Assembly (NCBI GenBank): GCA_019279435.1
Contig: JAAALK010000080.1
Span: 31,774,778 to 31,838,777, forward strand
DNA: 64,000 nucleotides
Reading direction: 5' to 3'
From: Zizania palustris
Taxonomy: Eukaryota > Streptophyta > Magnoliopsida > Poales > Poaceae
Part shown: positions 52,156 to 63,154 of the stretch, piece after piece
Numbering within the stretch: the first letter of the stretch is position 1
Layout: each line of letters starts with the position of its first letter
Notes under the pieces: generated by a model
What the model saw: only the letters and a program-made list of their open reading frames with translations
What the model was told of the DNA's origin: nothing
Databases searched by the model: none
Position numbers and translations under genes: made by a program

Positions 52156-55100
52156 GTTATGGTTTAAAATAAATTGATGGTTAAATATTTGTTTGAACTT
52201 TAATTTTTTTATAATCAAAATGCAACATATATAATTTCATATAATTTTTTGTATTTTTTAGATACATCTGTTATTTTTAACTCATTAATTGTGTTTCTAG
52301 GATTTAAATTGAAATATGTGAAATTTGAAATACAAGTACCTAAAATAATGAACTAAAATTTATAGAAAAATTGCATTCACTATTTTGTGTCCATTTTTAG
52401 TTCTTATCCATGAAATTTAAAGAAATATTAAAAAAAATTATGTTACGACACTTCATCGGTAATGTGGAGCTTAAGGGTTTTTTAATTATAAAAAATCAAA
52501 TAAAGTCTAAAAAATACGAGACTTATCACAGTGTTATAATATTATACGTAGATACCATGATAAAAGTTTGAAAATGTTTCGAGAAATTTATCATATAGAA
52601 TGTTAAGAAATCTGAGATTCTCTTAAGAGGAAATAGAGTTTTGAGAAGGAATAGGTTATGGTTTAAAGTAAATTTATGGTTAAATATTTGTTTGAACTTG
52701 AATTTTTTTATATAATCAAAATACAACATATCTCATACCATATAAATTGTTTGTATTTTTCTAGATCCATTTGCTATTTTTAACTCATTAATTGTGTTTC
52801 TAGTATTTAAATTGGAATATGTGAAATTTGAACTGTAAGTACCTAAAATAATGCACTAAAATTTATCGAAAAATCACATTAAATATATTGTGTCAATTTT
52901 TAGTTCTTATCCACTAAATTTAAAGAAATGTTAAAAAATTTATGTTACTACAATTCATCCGTAATGTGGAGCTTAAGGGTTTTTTAATTATAAAAAAATC
53001 AAATAAAGTCTGAAAAATATGAGACTTATCACAGTGTTATAATATTATACATAGATACCATGATAAAAGTTTGAAAATGTTTCGATAAATTTATCATATA
53101 GAATGTTAAGAAATCTCAGATTCTCTTGAGAGGAAATAGAGTTTTGAGAATGAATAGGTTATGGTTTAAAGTAAATTTATGGTTAAATATTTTGTTGGAC
53201 CGGAAACGGCGACCAGAGGGGGGGTGAATGGGAGCTTTTAAAAATTTCGGGCTAAAAACTAGCCTTCGGTTCAGTTTTGTCTTCTGCGGAACAGGCTTCG
53301 AACACAACCTTCGAAGGTCTGGTTCGGAGGTACTTCGACAGCTCCGAACACAGGCTTCGCAGGAGCAAAAGTTCGAAGCCAAGAAGACTTCGCTCCACTA
53401 ACAACCCTCGAAAAACTACTCTGCTCAGTCAGTGCAGGCTCCGCACACGGGGTGCTTCGAGCAGGCTTCGCACTTCACCCTTCGCAAGAGTGGAGAGCCC
53501 TCTGAGGACATCAACCAAGTACTTGGCAGCAGCAACTGGTGCTGGGCTTCGTACACGAAGGTCTAAACGCACACAAACGGACTACGCTAAGGGCTTCGAC
53601 ACAAGAAGCAAAACGGGCCTCGATCAGGGCTTCGCTAGTAAGCAGCGAGGTCTCACCTCCTGTTACACAGAGCGAACGCACACTGACAAAACACACTTCG
53701 CACAAAAACAACCTTCGCCCAGACAGGCTTCGGTGCACTAAAACTAGCGAGGTATGTAATGCGAGCTCAAGCAAAAAGCACACACAGAAGCAGGGCTTCG
53801 CCGCTTGAACAAGGAACACAAAATGAATTGAACTCTGGATGAATACAACGAGGTATGTGGCTACAGGAGCTCAACAATAAATGCTCAAAGTGTTAAATGT
53901 TACCTATCGAGCCCCCATATTTATAGCCCACAGTTCACCCAAAAGAAATGACTACTTTACCCCTAGGGTTTACAAAGGTTTTGTCTCTACAGAACTAAAG
54001 GGTACAAAAGGTAGTCCACCTTTATTCTGGAGGCTTCTCTGTCAGCTTTGCAGAGGGGACAGTGTCAGCCTTTTACAGAACAGACAGTGTCAGCCTTTGC
54101 AGTCTTTGACCTTCTGGAGCCTCCCTTCGCACGCGAGGGTGCGGTAGCTTCGGCGAGAAGCCTTGAGCCTGTTGGCCTTCGCTTCGCCGAAGATGGCCTC
54201 CGATACAGTGACGGTTTTGAGCCGAAGCCGTCAAAGCCCTTGGGCCTTCGCACCAACACCTCCGGAGTGGATCACCACGGCTTCGCAGCTTCACCCAGCT
54301 CGAACTCCGTCAGTCCGTGTACCGAAGCCATGCAGGCCGAAGCACCTCAAGTCATCCTCACTCCGAAGCCCCACCTTCGGAGTACCACCCTTCGAAGTCC
54401 TTCCTTCGTCCAAGGCCTCCGCATGAAGCATTCCATGAGCACTTCGTCGCAGTGCCTCTCCCCGAGCACACTCCTCGACGAGCCTCACCCGGACCATGCC
54501 TTCGATGTGCCTCGACTTCTGAGACCTTCGTCGGGTAGCTTCGAATGTCTCCCTCCGGAGCACACTTCGAACTCCTTGCCTCCGCAGAGGACTTGATCCA
54601 TCCAACTCCGAAGTCACTCCTTCCGGAGTACCTTCGAAGTGCCTCACCTCCGAGGACTTTGTCCCGGAGCACCTTCAACCGGAGCCATGCTCCGCACTCT
54701 CTGCCTTCACCTGGCACGCCTCGACCCGAGGACCGACCCGGACCACCTTCGCATCCACCGTGACGGAGCTCCCTGCTCCCCTGGCATCAAGCCTCCCGCT
54801 TGACCCAGGTTCACCTGCTGCGAACCTTGTCCGTTGCCTCCGAAGTCCCTGCGCACCACAGACAAAACAGACAAGTGTATCCAGTACTCCGGAGACCTCT
54901 CCGGGTTAGCAACCTCCGGTACACACTCCGGTGTACCGCCCAAAGTACCGAAGCCTTCGGTACGAACCCAGACATCGTGTACTGTCGGACCCCTCCGACA
55001 AGCACACTCCGCTGCAACAACTGCAGCAAGCAAACACCGAACACCCTTCGGTGAAACCACCTCCGAACATCCTTCGGAGGTCCAACCTCCGAACCCCCTT

Positions 55101-56610
55101 CGGAGGTACCCTTCGAACAGAGGGTAAAAAACCTGTCAATCACTCATCACAAAACACCGAAACCAACCCTTGGTTTCTCATATTTGTTTGAACTTGAATT
55201 TTTTATATAATCAAAATACAACATATCTCATACCATATAAATTGTTTGTATTTTTCTAGATCCATTTGCTATTTTTAACTCATTAATTGTGTTTCTAGTA
55301 TTTAAATTAGAATATGTGAAATTTGAACTGCAAGTACCTAAAATAATGCACTAAAATTTATCGTAAAATCACATTAAGTATTTTGTGTCAATTTTTAGTT
55401 CTTATCCACTAAATTTAAAGAAATTTTAAAAAATTTATGTTACTACAATTCATCCGTAATGTGGAGCTTAAGGGTTTTTTAATTATAAAAAAAATCAAAT
55501 AAAGTCTGAAAAATATGAGACTTATCACAGTGTTATAATATTATACGTAGATACCATGATAAAAGTTTGAAAATGTTTATATAAATTTATCATATAGAAT
55601 GTTAAGAAATCTCAGATTCTCTTGAGAGAAAATAGAGTTTTGAGAAGGAATAGGTTATGGTTTAAAGTAAATTTATGGTTAAATATTTGTTTGAACTTGA
55701 ATTTTTTTATATAATCAAAATACAACATATCTCATACCATATAAATTTATTGTATTTTTCTAGATACATTTGCTATTTTTAACTCATTAATTGTGTTTCT
55801 AGTATTTAAATTGGAATATGTGAAATTTGAACTGCAAGTACCTAAAATAATGCACTAAAATTTATAGAAAAATCACATTCACTTTTTTGTGTCCATTTTT
55901 AGTTGTTATCCAGTAAATTTAAAGAAATTTTAAAAAATTTATGTTACGACACTTTATTAGTAATGTGGAGCTTAAGAGTTTTTTAATTATAAAAAAAATC
56001 AAATAAAGTCTGAAAAATACGAGACTTGTCATAATGTTATAATATTATAAGTAGATATCATGATAAAAGTTTAAAATGTTTCTAAAATTTTATCATATAG
56101 GATGTTAAGAAATCTGAGATTCTCTTGAGAGGAAATAGAGTTTTGAGAAGGAATAGATTATGGTTTAAAGTAAATTGATGGTTAAATGTTTGTTTTAACT
56201 TGAATTTTTTTATATAATTAAAATACAATATATCTCATACCATATAATTGTTTTGTATTTTCTAGATCTATTTGCTATTTTAACTCATTAATTGCGTTTC
56301 TAGTATTTAAATTGGAATATGTGAAATTTGAACTGCAAGTACCTAAAATAACGCACTAAAATTTATAGAAAAATCACATTCATTATTTTGTGTCCATTTT
56401 TAGTTGTTATCCACTAAATTTAAAGAAATGTTAAAAAAAATTATGTTACAACACTTCATGAGTAATGTGGAGCTTAAGAGTTTTTTAATTATAAAAAATC
56501 AAATAAAGTCTGAAAAATATGAGACTTGTCATAGTATTATAATATTATACTTAGATACCATGATAAAATTTTGAAAATGTTTTGAGAAATTTATCATATA
56601 GGATGTTAAT
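52156..56610. repeat. Five tandem units of about 503 bp, one split by an LTR
   Basis: Unit starts (GTTATGGTTTAAA or close) at 52156, 52655, 53158, 55654 and 56157. Spacings are 499, 503, 503 after removing the 1993-bp LTR insertion, and 503. Each unit holds TTAACTCATTAATTG, a GAACTGCAAGTACC motif, GTGGAGCTTAAG and TCAGATTCTCTTGAGAGG. Very AT-rich, non-coding, with a satellite-like constant period. Confidence 0.9.
53193..55180 (-). mobile_element. Solo Sirevirus LTR (1988 bp), reverse orientation
   Basis: The reverse complement matches the LTRs at 34839 and 43731 along the full length, with several percent differences. TATTT duplications lie at 53188-53192 and 55181-55185. No internal part remains. 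TATA box (inverted) at 53918-53925. It is inserted into the third ~503-bp unit. Confidence 0.95.
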
Positions 56611-57098
56611 AAATTTTTGAAAATGTTTAATTTTTAAAAACAATAAAATTCAGCCAATTCTTTCCAAATTACCGCCTGTTTTTTCTGCATTTGCGCACCT
56701 AGACTCAATTTGTGTGTTCTTGTTGGTTGAAATGTATGATGAATTTTGGTTCAAGACTTTATGTAGTTCTTATTGGTTGTTGCGTATGATTAATTTTAGC
56801 TAGTGTTGTTTACAAATTTATTTTGTGCATGGCTTATTGTGTATCATTGTTTCTTATTAATTATTATTCTAATTTGGTATATTGTACCCTTTGGATTTTA
56901 AAAATTTTGTGAAACAACGAACATTTGGAGTTAAACCGAGTAAACATCCGAATACATATTCGTATTCGAAACATCCATTTTGTATTCGTATTCGAGAACA
57001 TCCGAATCCGTATTCGTATTCGAATTAAAATGTGGTAAATAGTGCTATCCGGATTCGTTTCCATCCGTATCCGATCCGAATCCATCCCTAGTACGAAG

Positions 57099-58019
57099 TA
57101 TGCAGCGGTGGATCCGGGATGAGCAACCTGCCCTTTGAAGCAGTGTATGTTTTCGAAATCCTCCTATATTTTTAATGTTTTTGTTACGATTATAATTTTA
57201 TATTTAATGTTTATTTAAAATAGTAAATAATCTATATATATTATTTAAGGCTGACATATATTTCAGTCAGTCCTCTTAAATTTTTATAGCACCATTACAT
57301 ATAGTATCATGTCTTATGAAAATATCTTACACTAGAATACGACAAATTAATGTTTTATGAAAATATCTTACACTAGAATATGACAAATTAGAACACACGA
57401 AGATAATCTTCATATTGTTAGACAATTTTTATTATTAAAACTATATCATTAAAAATCTAGCTTCTAAATAGTTTTGATTTTTTTTTATCTCGTAAAGCTA
57501 AGATGTAAATGGGACGCACTACAGGACAGTGAAGACACTCTAGGGACAAACACTGAGCAAACTTTTTTCCCCTGATCAGCCGTCGCCGAAGCAAGCTTCA
57601 ACTAGGGTTTGTTCATATCACCAACTATTTCGGACGTCGATATCCATGCGATAATGTCAACACAGGGTGTGTTCGAATGGGTCGAAAACCATGGAAATCA
57701 TCTTGAAATTCGTCAAGTTTAAAAACCCTGATATATGTTTTCATCAGCTTATTTTACTTGTGTCTCGTTATCTTACTCTCAAAAATACTTGCTTCTAGTT
57801 ACTTACCTACTACTTTTGATTCAAAAATCAAGAATTTTGTCTGTTTGATATTTTTTACTTGTTATTTCAAATGTTTTTTACTATCATATCTAATTTATTG
57901 ACTTTATCTTAAAATAAAATACTTGATAGGCGGAGGGAGTAGCGCTCATCAACTGTGGAGTATCTTGTTATGTTTTTCTGAGTACATTTCTGTATTTCTG
58001 TATGATTAATTATTTTTGA
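57099..58019. other. Anonymous AT-rich DNA
   Basis: 57299-57360 contains a short direct repeat (ATGAAAATATCTTACACTAGAATA.GACAAATTA), of which the core is seen twice. Nothing else is supported. Confidence 0.25.
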
Positions 58020-58040
58020 CCCTAAACCCTAAACCCTAAA
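58020..58040. repeat. Three CCCTAAA telomere-type repeats
   Basis: Three perfect CCCTAAA units followed by CC. The plant telomere repeat is TTTAGGG, so this is a very short interstitial copy, or a telo-box as found in some plant promoters. Confidence 0.7.
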
Positions 58041-58878
58041 CCTGTACACCACTGCTATCAGGCTGCACCGGTCGTGCCCTAACAGTTTCTTCACCCAAAC
58101 ACGTATCCTAATTTTGTTATTGAGTAATTGATATAATGAATATGGATTTGTGTTTAAATTTATATCCACGTGTTTACTAGTTTATGTACGTGGTTTGGAT
58201 CAAGTTAGGGGCAAGTAGTTTGGGTCAGATCAGGTACAAGTTCAATTTAAAACACATGAGTACTCAAAATATATTTTATTTACGGATGATAATTTTGCAC
58301 ACGGGTAATAGATCCGATGAATATGAGTTTAAGTTTAATTTTATGCTTATAGATTCGCTGGTTTGAGTATCTAGTTGTTCTGGGTTGAATCACGAGGAGA
58401 TAAACACTGTTAAGAGGATAGTCAGGCGACAACGGTTGCTTGGGATGAGAAGTAGATTTAGTTTAAGGAGACGAACATGATGAGAGATTAAACTTTTTTT
58501 TCTTTATCGATTACTTGATCAATACAAACTTATTTATAGAGCCTACAAGACTTAACTGAGTAACTAACTGAAACAATTACGAATTTAGGACTATATCCAT
58601 TAACAAACTTGGACTCTAACCAAATCTTAACTCTAATCCGCCGTATTGCTACAGTACCGCAAGGTACTGTTCATGTGGCTGGGTCTGGGCTTGATAGCTT
58701 TGGCCCATAGCACGTGACACTAGTTTGAGTTAATTGGTCGTATGTTTAATTTGAAACCTATGGATTTTGCAGGTTTTTATTTTAGATTTTTCTTGAGCCT
58801 TAGCTTCATATTTTGTTTTAGCTTTAGCTTCAAATTTTGTTTAGGTTTTAGTTTTTGCAAAATCACACGTTCCATGTT
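58041..58878. other. Anonymous AT-rich DNA
   Basis: No gene or element border is supported. Confidence 0.2.
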
Positions 58879-59194
58879 TAGGGGGTGTTTGATTCCAACT
58901 TGCTAAACTTTAGAGACTAAAGTTTAGTTCTTTTAGTCCCTAAAGTTTAATCATTGTCCCCATGAGGTTGCTAAAAGAACTATAAGAGACTATTAATATA
59001 GTTTGCCCTCATTAATGCTCCTTGTTAGGGTAAGAAAAGACCATCTATAAGCATATTTTAAGGATAGTTTGATCATTTTTTAATTATTTTAATAAAGTTA
59101 TTAAAACCAAACATGAATGTACTAAAATTTATTCAAGTGAATAGGGAGACTAAGTTTAGTTTAGCATTGAAGGAACTAAAAATAAGGTCTTGTG
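58879..59194. mobile_element. Probable MITE fragment
   Basis: It opens with GGGGGTGTTTGATTCC and has paired CTAAAGTTTAG motifs and an AACCAAACATG stretch, as in the GTTTGG-type MITEs elsewhere in the window. The right end is not clear because it runs into the next element. Confidence 0.4.
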
Positions 59195-59537
59195 ACATTC
59201 CCGATTCAGAAATCATCTAATAGTTTCTATACATAATATGTCACTAAAAACTACTCATGAAAACTCTAACTCACAATGCATGATTTCTTGTTTCCATTTA
59301 CTTTTCCCTCCTTTAATTTGCCCAATCACAAACGAATGGGCCTCACGTATAAAAAATACTACACTCTCGCAATACATGTAAAATTGTTTCTTCATCATTA
59401 GTAATAGTGATAGAAATAATGTTTTGCATGTGAAACTATTTCCTCTTTTTTTCTCTCTTCTTCTTAACTCTCCTTTCACGTCAGCAATTTACCGGTGTAT
59501 TTAATACGGTGGAAACGATCCTAATTTGAGGATGCCT
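59195..59537. mobile_element. MITE copy related to 31863-32222
   Basis: It shares AGAAATCATCTA.TAGTTTCTATACAT, CACAATGCATGATTTCTTG, AATGGGCC and GTTTCTTCATC with the copy at 31863, and ends in GGATGCC. The ends are worn and no clear duplication remains. Confidence 0.65.
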
Positions 59538-59539
59538 TT

Positions 59540-60172
59540 GTTCGGCATACGCAGTATTCGGACACAGTTTTAATTTAAAACCCTGACTGGTTTTGCTTTT
59601 ACTGAAACTGTGAGTTTCACAGCCCGATAATATCTCTGAACACATTGCTGAGACTGTCATTGATACTGCCACCCGCTCGGTCCACCGGCAAAGGCGTAAA
59701 AAAGCACGGCGCGCACCTAGCCGAGGACGACGACGTCGGCTCGGTGACCGTGCCCGCCGGCGAAAACACGCTGGAGCCCGAGCCATAGCGAGACGCGAAC
59801 CTCTCCCCCTCCGCGCCGCTTTCCCTTCCCCCCACGCTCGCGCTTTGCGCGCCTGCCTTTGCAGGCCCCCGCCGTGCCGCCGCGAAACCCCCGCGAAACG
59901 GCGGACGGAACCGGCCGCCGCCGTCGTCTCGGGCATCTCCTTCGGTCGTTCCGCGACATTCCTCTCGGGCCTTTCACCGTCTCAGCTCCTCGAGTTTTCA
60001 TGCACCGCGTTTGACAGAAAAAAAAAAGAGAATAAATTTAAGGATTTTAAAAACAATAAATAAAATTTATCTAGTTAGTCCGAACTCCGAACTGACATAA
60101 AAGTATTTGGAAAAATGAGAGTAAAAATAAGGAGTGAAACTAGCCAAGCTAAGCTTTTCTTTTTCTCCGCTT
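59540..60172. other. GC-rich segment without recognised gene
   Basis: 59680-59990 is strongly GC-rich with CpG throughout and frames on both strands (up to 151 codons on the minus strand). The frames are Arg-rich and lack any domain. It could be the distal promoter of the transcript at 60173 or a promoter on the minus strand. Confidence 0.3.
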
Positions 60173-60385
60173 TATATAAGGCAGGCCGGTTGCATGCCAT
60201 GTCACTTTGGCTCAGTGCTGGCTGCCACTCACTTTGGGTCGGATCGAGTTGCCATTGGAGCAAGCTGCTAAGAGCAAGTGCGCACCCTAGCTCGCCGTTT
60301 CCCCTTTCCCGTTTGGAGGCTGGAACTGGAGCTGGAGCTCTGAGCAAGTGAGCAGTTCCACCATCGTCAGTTCGTCACTCGTCAG
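60173..60385 (+). promoter_or_regulatory. Probable promoter and non-coding first exon
   Basis: The TATA box TATATAAGG at 60173-60181 is followed by a mixed leader of about 180 bases and then a good splice donor, CAG/GTACG at 60386. No ATG frame of length runs through. Downstream, 60386-62870 is GC-rich and shows no recognised exon. It may be the 5' end of a gene that extends beyond the window or of a non-coding RNA. Confidence 0.4.
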
Positions 60386-60882
60386 GTACGCCGCTGATCT
60401 TGGCTTCTTGCCGCTTGTTGTGTGGACGCAATATTATTCTTGCAATAATGTTAGCTATGTAGAGCTCTCCTTCGTTTCCTGTGTGCTTGTGACGAAATGT
60501 TTGTGGTGATCCGGGTCTCATTCGACTCCGTAACCATATGTAGCTCATTTAGCTCGTCGTCTTCTCGAGAGCTCCTGGTTGGAGACGGCAGCGCCGTACC
60601 GGTACTTGCTGCTGCAACGTTGAGCTGCGTGGCGCTTGTGCCGCGCATCTTGCTGCCTTGCCTCCGATGCTCGCTGGGAGACGCCGACGATCTCGTCTTC
60701 CCATCCCTCCCGCTGCGTCGCTCTCCATCTTGTTCCCGCTTTGCTGCTTTTGAGGAGAGCACGTAGCCTGCCGACCTGCAGCTCTGCAGGAGAGACGCAG
60801 AGAGTGAGAGTGAGAGTGGAAGCCGGCTTTCCTTTGCCCCAAAGCTGAAGCTGCGTGGCCATGGCGTGCAGTGCCCAACACT

Positions 60883-60930
60883 TCACACCTCTCCCTCTCT
60901 CCTCTCTTCCTCTCTCTCTCTCTCTCTAGT
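60883..60930. repeat. CT-rich microsatellite
   Basis: CTCTCCCTCTCTCC followed by a pure CT run and TAGTGG. Such tracts are common in plant leaders and promoters. Confidence 0.8.
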
Positions 60931-62163
60931 GGCACTGTCGAGATCCCGGTCACACATCACGGCCGTGTACGAACACGTCTCCTCTGAGCTTGCACTTCTC
61001 TCTCAATCTACTCCAACTCTGTTGATGTTGAGCTAGTAGGTCTGGGCTCTGGCAGCCATGCATTAAATGCAAGCGAGCGTTTTCTCAAAACTCGGCCACA
61101 GCTCATGATTGCCTCCTTGTTGCTTTCCTCTCGTCGTCGTGTTCCAGTTCTCCCCTGTGCCGCCGCTGCTTCTGGCATCGACTTGCCGTCTTGCCGTCGC
61201 AAAAGGGTACCCAAAACTGATCCTTAGTCCTTTCCATGCCACCACTACCACGACATTGCTCATGCATAGCGAGTTATAGTAGCAGCAGCAGCAACAGTAA
61301 GCAACAGTTTGTCCTCTCATGATTCATTTGAGAAATATATCAGTTTTGCAAACTTTTTGTTTTGTTTTGTTCCTCTCATGAACACTTGATACATGCATAG
61401 GCTGTGAAAGATTCCCCAGCAGCAACTTTTGTTTGGAGAATTCTGAGAAAAGAAAAGGAGCTCTCTTTTAATTCTCGCTCTTGTCCATCCATCGCAAGAT
61501 CACAAAGGTTAAAAAAAACCTTGTTTGCATCATGGTTCATGGGTGATGGCCTGATGGGTCCGCAGGCGCCAGAAAGCCGCTTCCTTTTGAAGCTAGGGCA
61601 CACTTCTTTTCCACGGAGACAAGGCCAAAGGCGAGCGAGCTACTAGCTGCCACCTCCTCTGCGGCTCTATCCTTCCAGTCTACCACTGCCACCATGCACG
61701 TCGCCGGTCGGTCGCGGTGCCCATCCATCCACGCATATCGACCGGCGCCTGCGTCCGCATGCATGCATGGCGGCCGGGCGCCGCGCCGCGCGCGCCACGA
61801 CGCGATGCGTTCGCCGCGGCGATGACGAGGTAGAAGACCAGGCTACCAGCAGCTAGCATAGCAAGCCGCCGGGACACGCCTCGGGCCGCGCCCCCGTTTC
61901 TGGACTGGACCGTACATAACCACCATGGGTGACATACCAACAGTGGTAAAAGTATAATCTCATTGAACCCTTTGCTCCAAAAAAGGGGCAGAAAGAGAGG
62001 GAGCTGGACCATTCGCCGCCGCTGCTCCCCTCGCCGCGCGTGGTTTGTTCAATTGTTCTTCGTCTCGGCTCTATCGGTGTTGGACCAGACCAGGCCAGGC
62101 CAGCCGCGCGTAACACCAAAGCTAGCTAGCTAGCTCCGCCTACTACCAGCCTTGAGAGCCTAC

Positions 62164-62330
62164 CATGCATGCAGACGCCCACGCGCGCGTGCCGCTTGCT
62201 GGTACGCGTGCACGCGCGCGTGCGTGGAGGACGGGCGCGGGGGCCCCGGCGTGGCGAGCGGTGGCGCCGTGGTTGTTGCTTAGGGAGAGTGGGAGACGCA
62301 TGCATGCATGCATGCGAGCGCGTCATGCGC
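62164..62330. repeat. Alternating purine-pyrimidine tract
   Basis: ATGCATGCAGACGC, GCGCGCGTGCC, TACGCGTGCACGCGCGCGTGCG, then GCATGCATGCATGCATGCG and CATGCGCGCGG. Long runs of alternating purine and pyrimidine favour left-handed helix formation and also give nested CATGCATG (RY) boxes. Confidence 0.6.
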
Positions 62331-62871
62331 GCGGCCTTTTCCCGTGCTCGGGTGCAACGCTGCAACCACCCTTGCACGTTGCGTCGCTGTCCATCGCGTC
62401 CACTACGGCTAAAAGGCAGACTACCGGACCTCTCGACCGTGTGCCCCCCTCTGTACCAGTTGATGTTTTGACACGTGACACGCCTGTCCTTATTGACATT
62501 TTCACCCTCGGTTCTTTTCTACCTGAGCACATCCGTTCGTTTTTTTTAAAAAAATCACCGCATTTTGCTTTGCATGCGATTCGCCAAATCTAGGCGCTAC
62601 CACGGCACTCCAGTCTCCAGCACGCATGCAGCTAGCGTCACGCTACGTCTTTTTCAGTTTCCACGGCGCCATGATTGCCCCCGCCATTAACAGCCGTAAA
62701 TAATGGCCTCGTATCTCCACCCCCCACCACTCGCAGCTCGCAGGTCAACTACTCCGAGTGCGGGGCACCCACGCTTCCGGCTGCCGCCTGCCGCGTCCAA
62801 ACTACGAGTAGCACGGCCGGCGACCGACGTACGTAGGCGGCGGCGGCGCTTCGGAGCGCGGAGAGGCTTGA

Positions 62872-63151
62872 GGGCATGTACAGTAGGTGTCTTGAGTTAT
62901 GTTTTTAAGTGTGTCTAAGGGGGTAAATGTAAAAAAACTCAAGACACGTCTTTTAACGAAGACTATGTGTCTTGGTTCTATGCTCGAGGCATAGGACTAG
63001 CTGATTGGTCAATTTAATTTATTGAATGCTCTAATTGGTGCAATGAATATAGCAAGACACATGTTTTAGACACGCCCACTGTACTATATTGTGTTTTAGC
63101 TAGGTCTTATGCTTGGAGTACCGTGCAACAGTGTCAGGGTTGTACATGCCC
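62872..63151. mobile_element. MITE, 280 bp
   Basis: Ends GGGCATGTACAG and, inverted, GGGCATGTACAAC. The flanking triplets are TGA and TAA, one mismatch from a Tourist-type duplication. The interior has paired AAGACAC and GTGTCTTG motifs that can fold. Non-coding. Confidence 0.7.
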
Positions 63152-63154
63152 TAA

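Larger units (their letters stand above)
51840..57090. mobile_element. Large hAT-like element with internal tandem repeats, 5.25 kb
   Basis: The ends are TAGGGATGG inverted repeats followed by ATATCCGAAT/ATTCGTATTCG-rich subterminal regions (51840-52060, 56940-57090). The 8-bp duplication is GTACGGAG (51832-51839) against GTACGAAG (57091-57098), one mismatch. TAGGG-type ends and 8-bp duplications occur in plant hAT elements. The interior is five ~503-bp tandem repeats, then about 300 bp of unique AT-rich DNA. No transposase frame is found. A Sirevirus solo LTR sits in repeat 3. Confidence 0.75.
60386..62871. other. GC-rich gene-space-like DNA with no recognised CDS
   Basis: Many overlapping frames of 70-140 codons lie on both strands, none with a known domain. 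60883-60930 is a CT microsatellite. 61276-61310 is an AGC-type trinucleotide run. No plant microRNA sequence that I know was found by eye. It may be intron or promoter of a gene whose coding exons lie to the right. Confidence 0.3.

Noticed and set aside
59481..60001. Minus-strand gene in the GC-rich segment
   Set aside because: Overlapping Arg-rich frames in several phases, no domain, no clear start or splice context. Kept as unassigned.
60451..60953. Coding exon in 60451-60953
   Set aside because: Frames of 70-134 codons exist on both strands and overlap. None is recognised, and the CT microsatellite runs into one of them.
60386..62871. Known plant microRNA precursors
   Set aside because: I compared by eye with common conserved families (such as miR156, 159, 160, 164, 166-169, 171, 172, 319, 390-399) and saw no match. 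A hairpin search would be needed for unknown ones.
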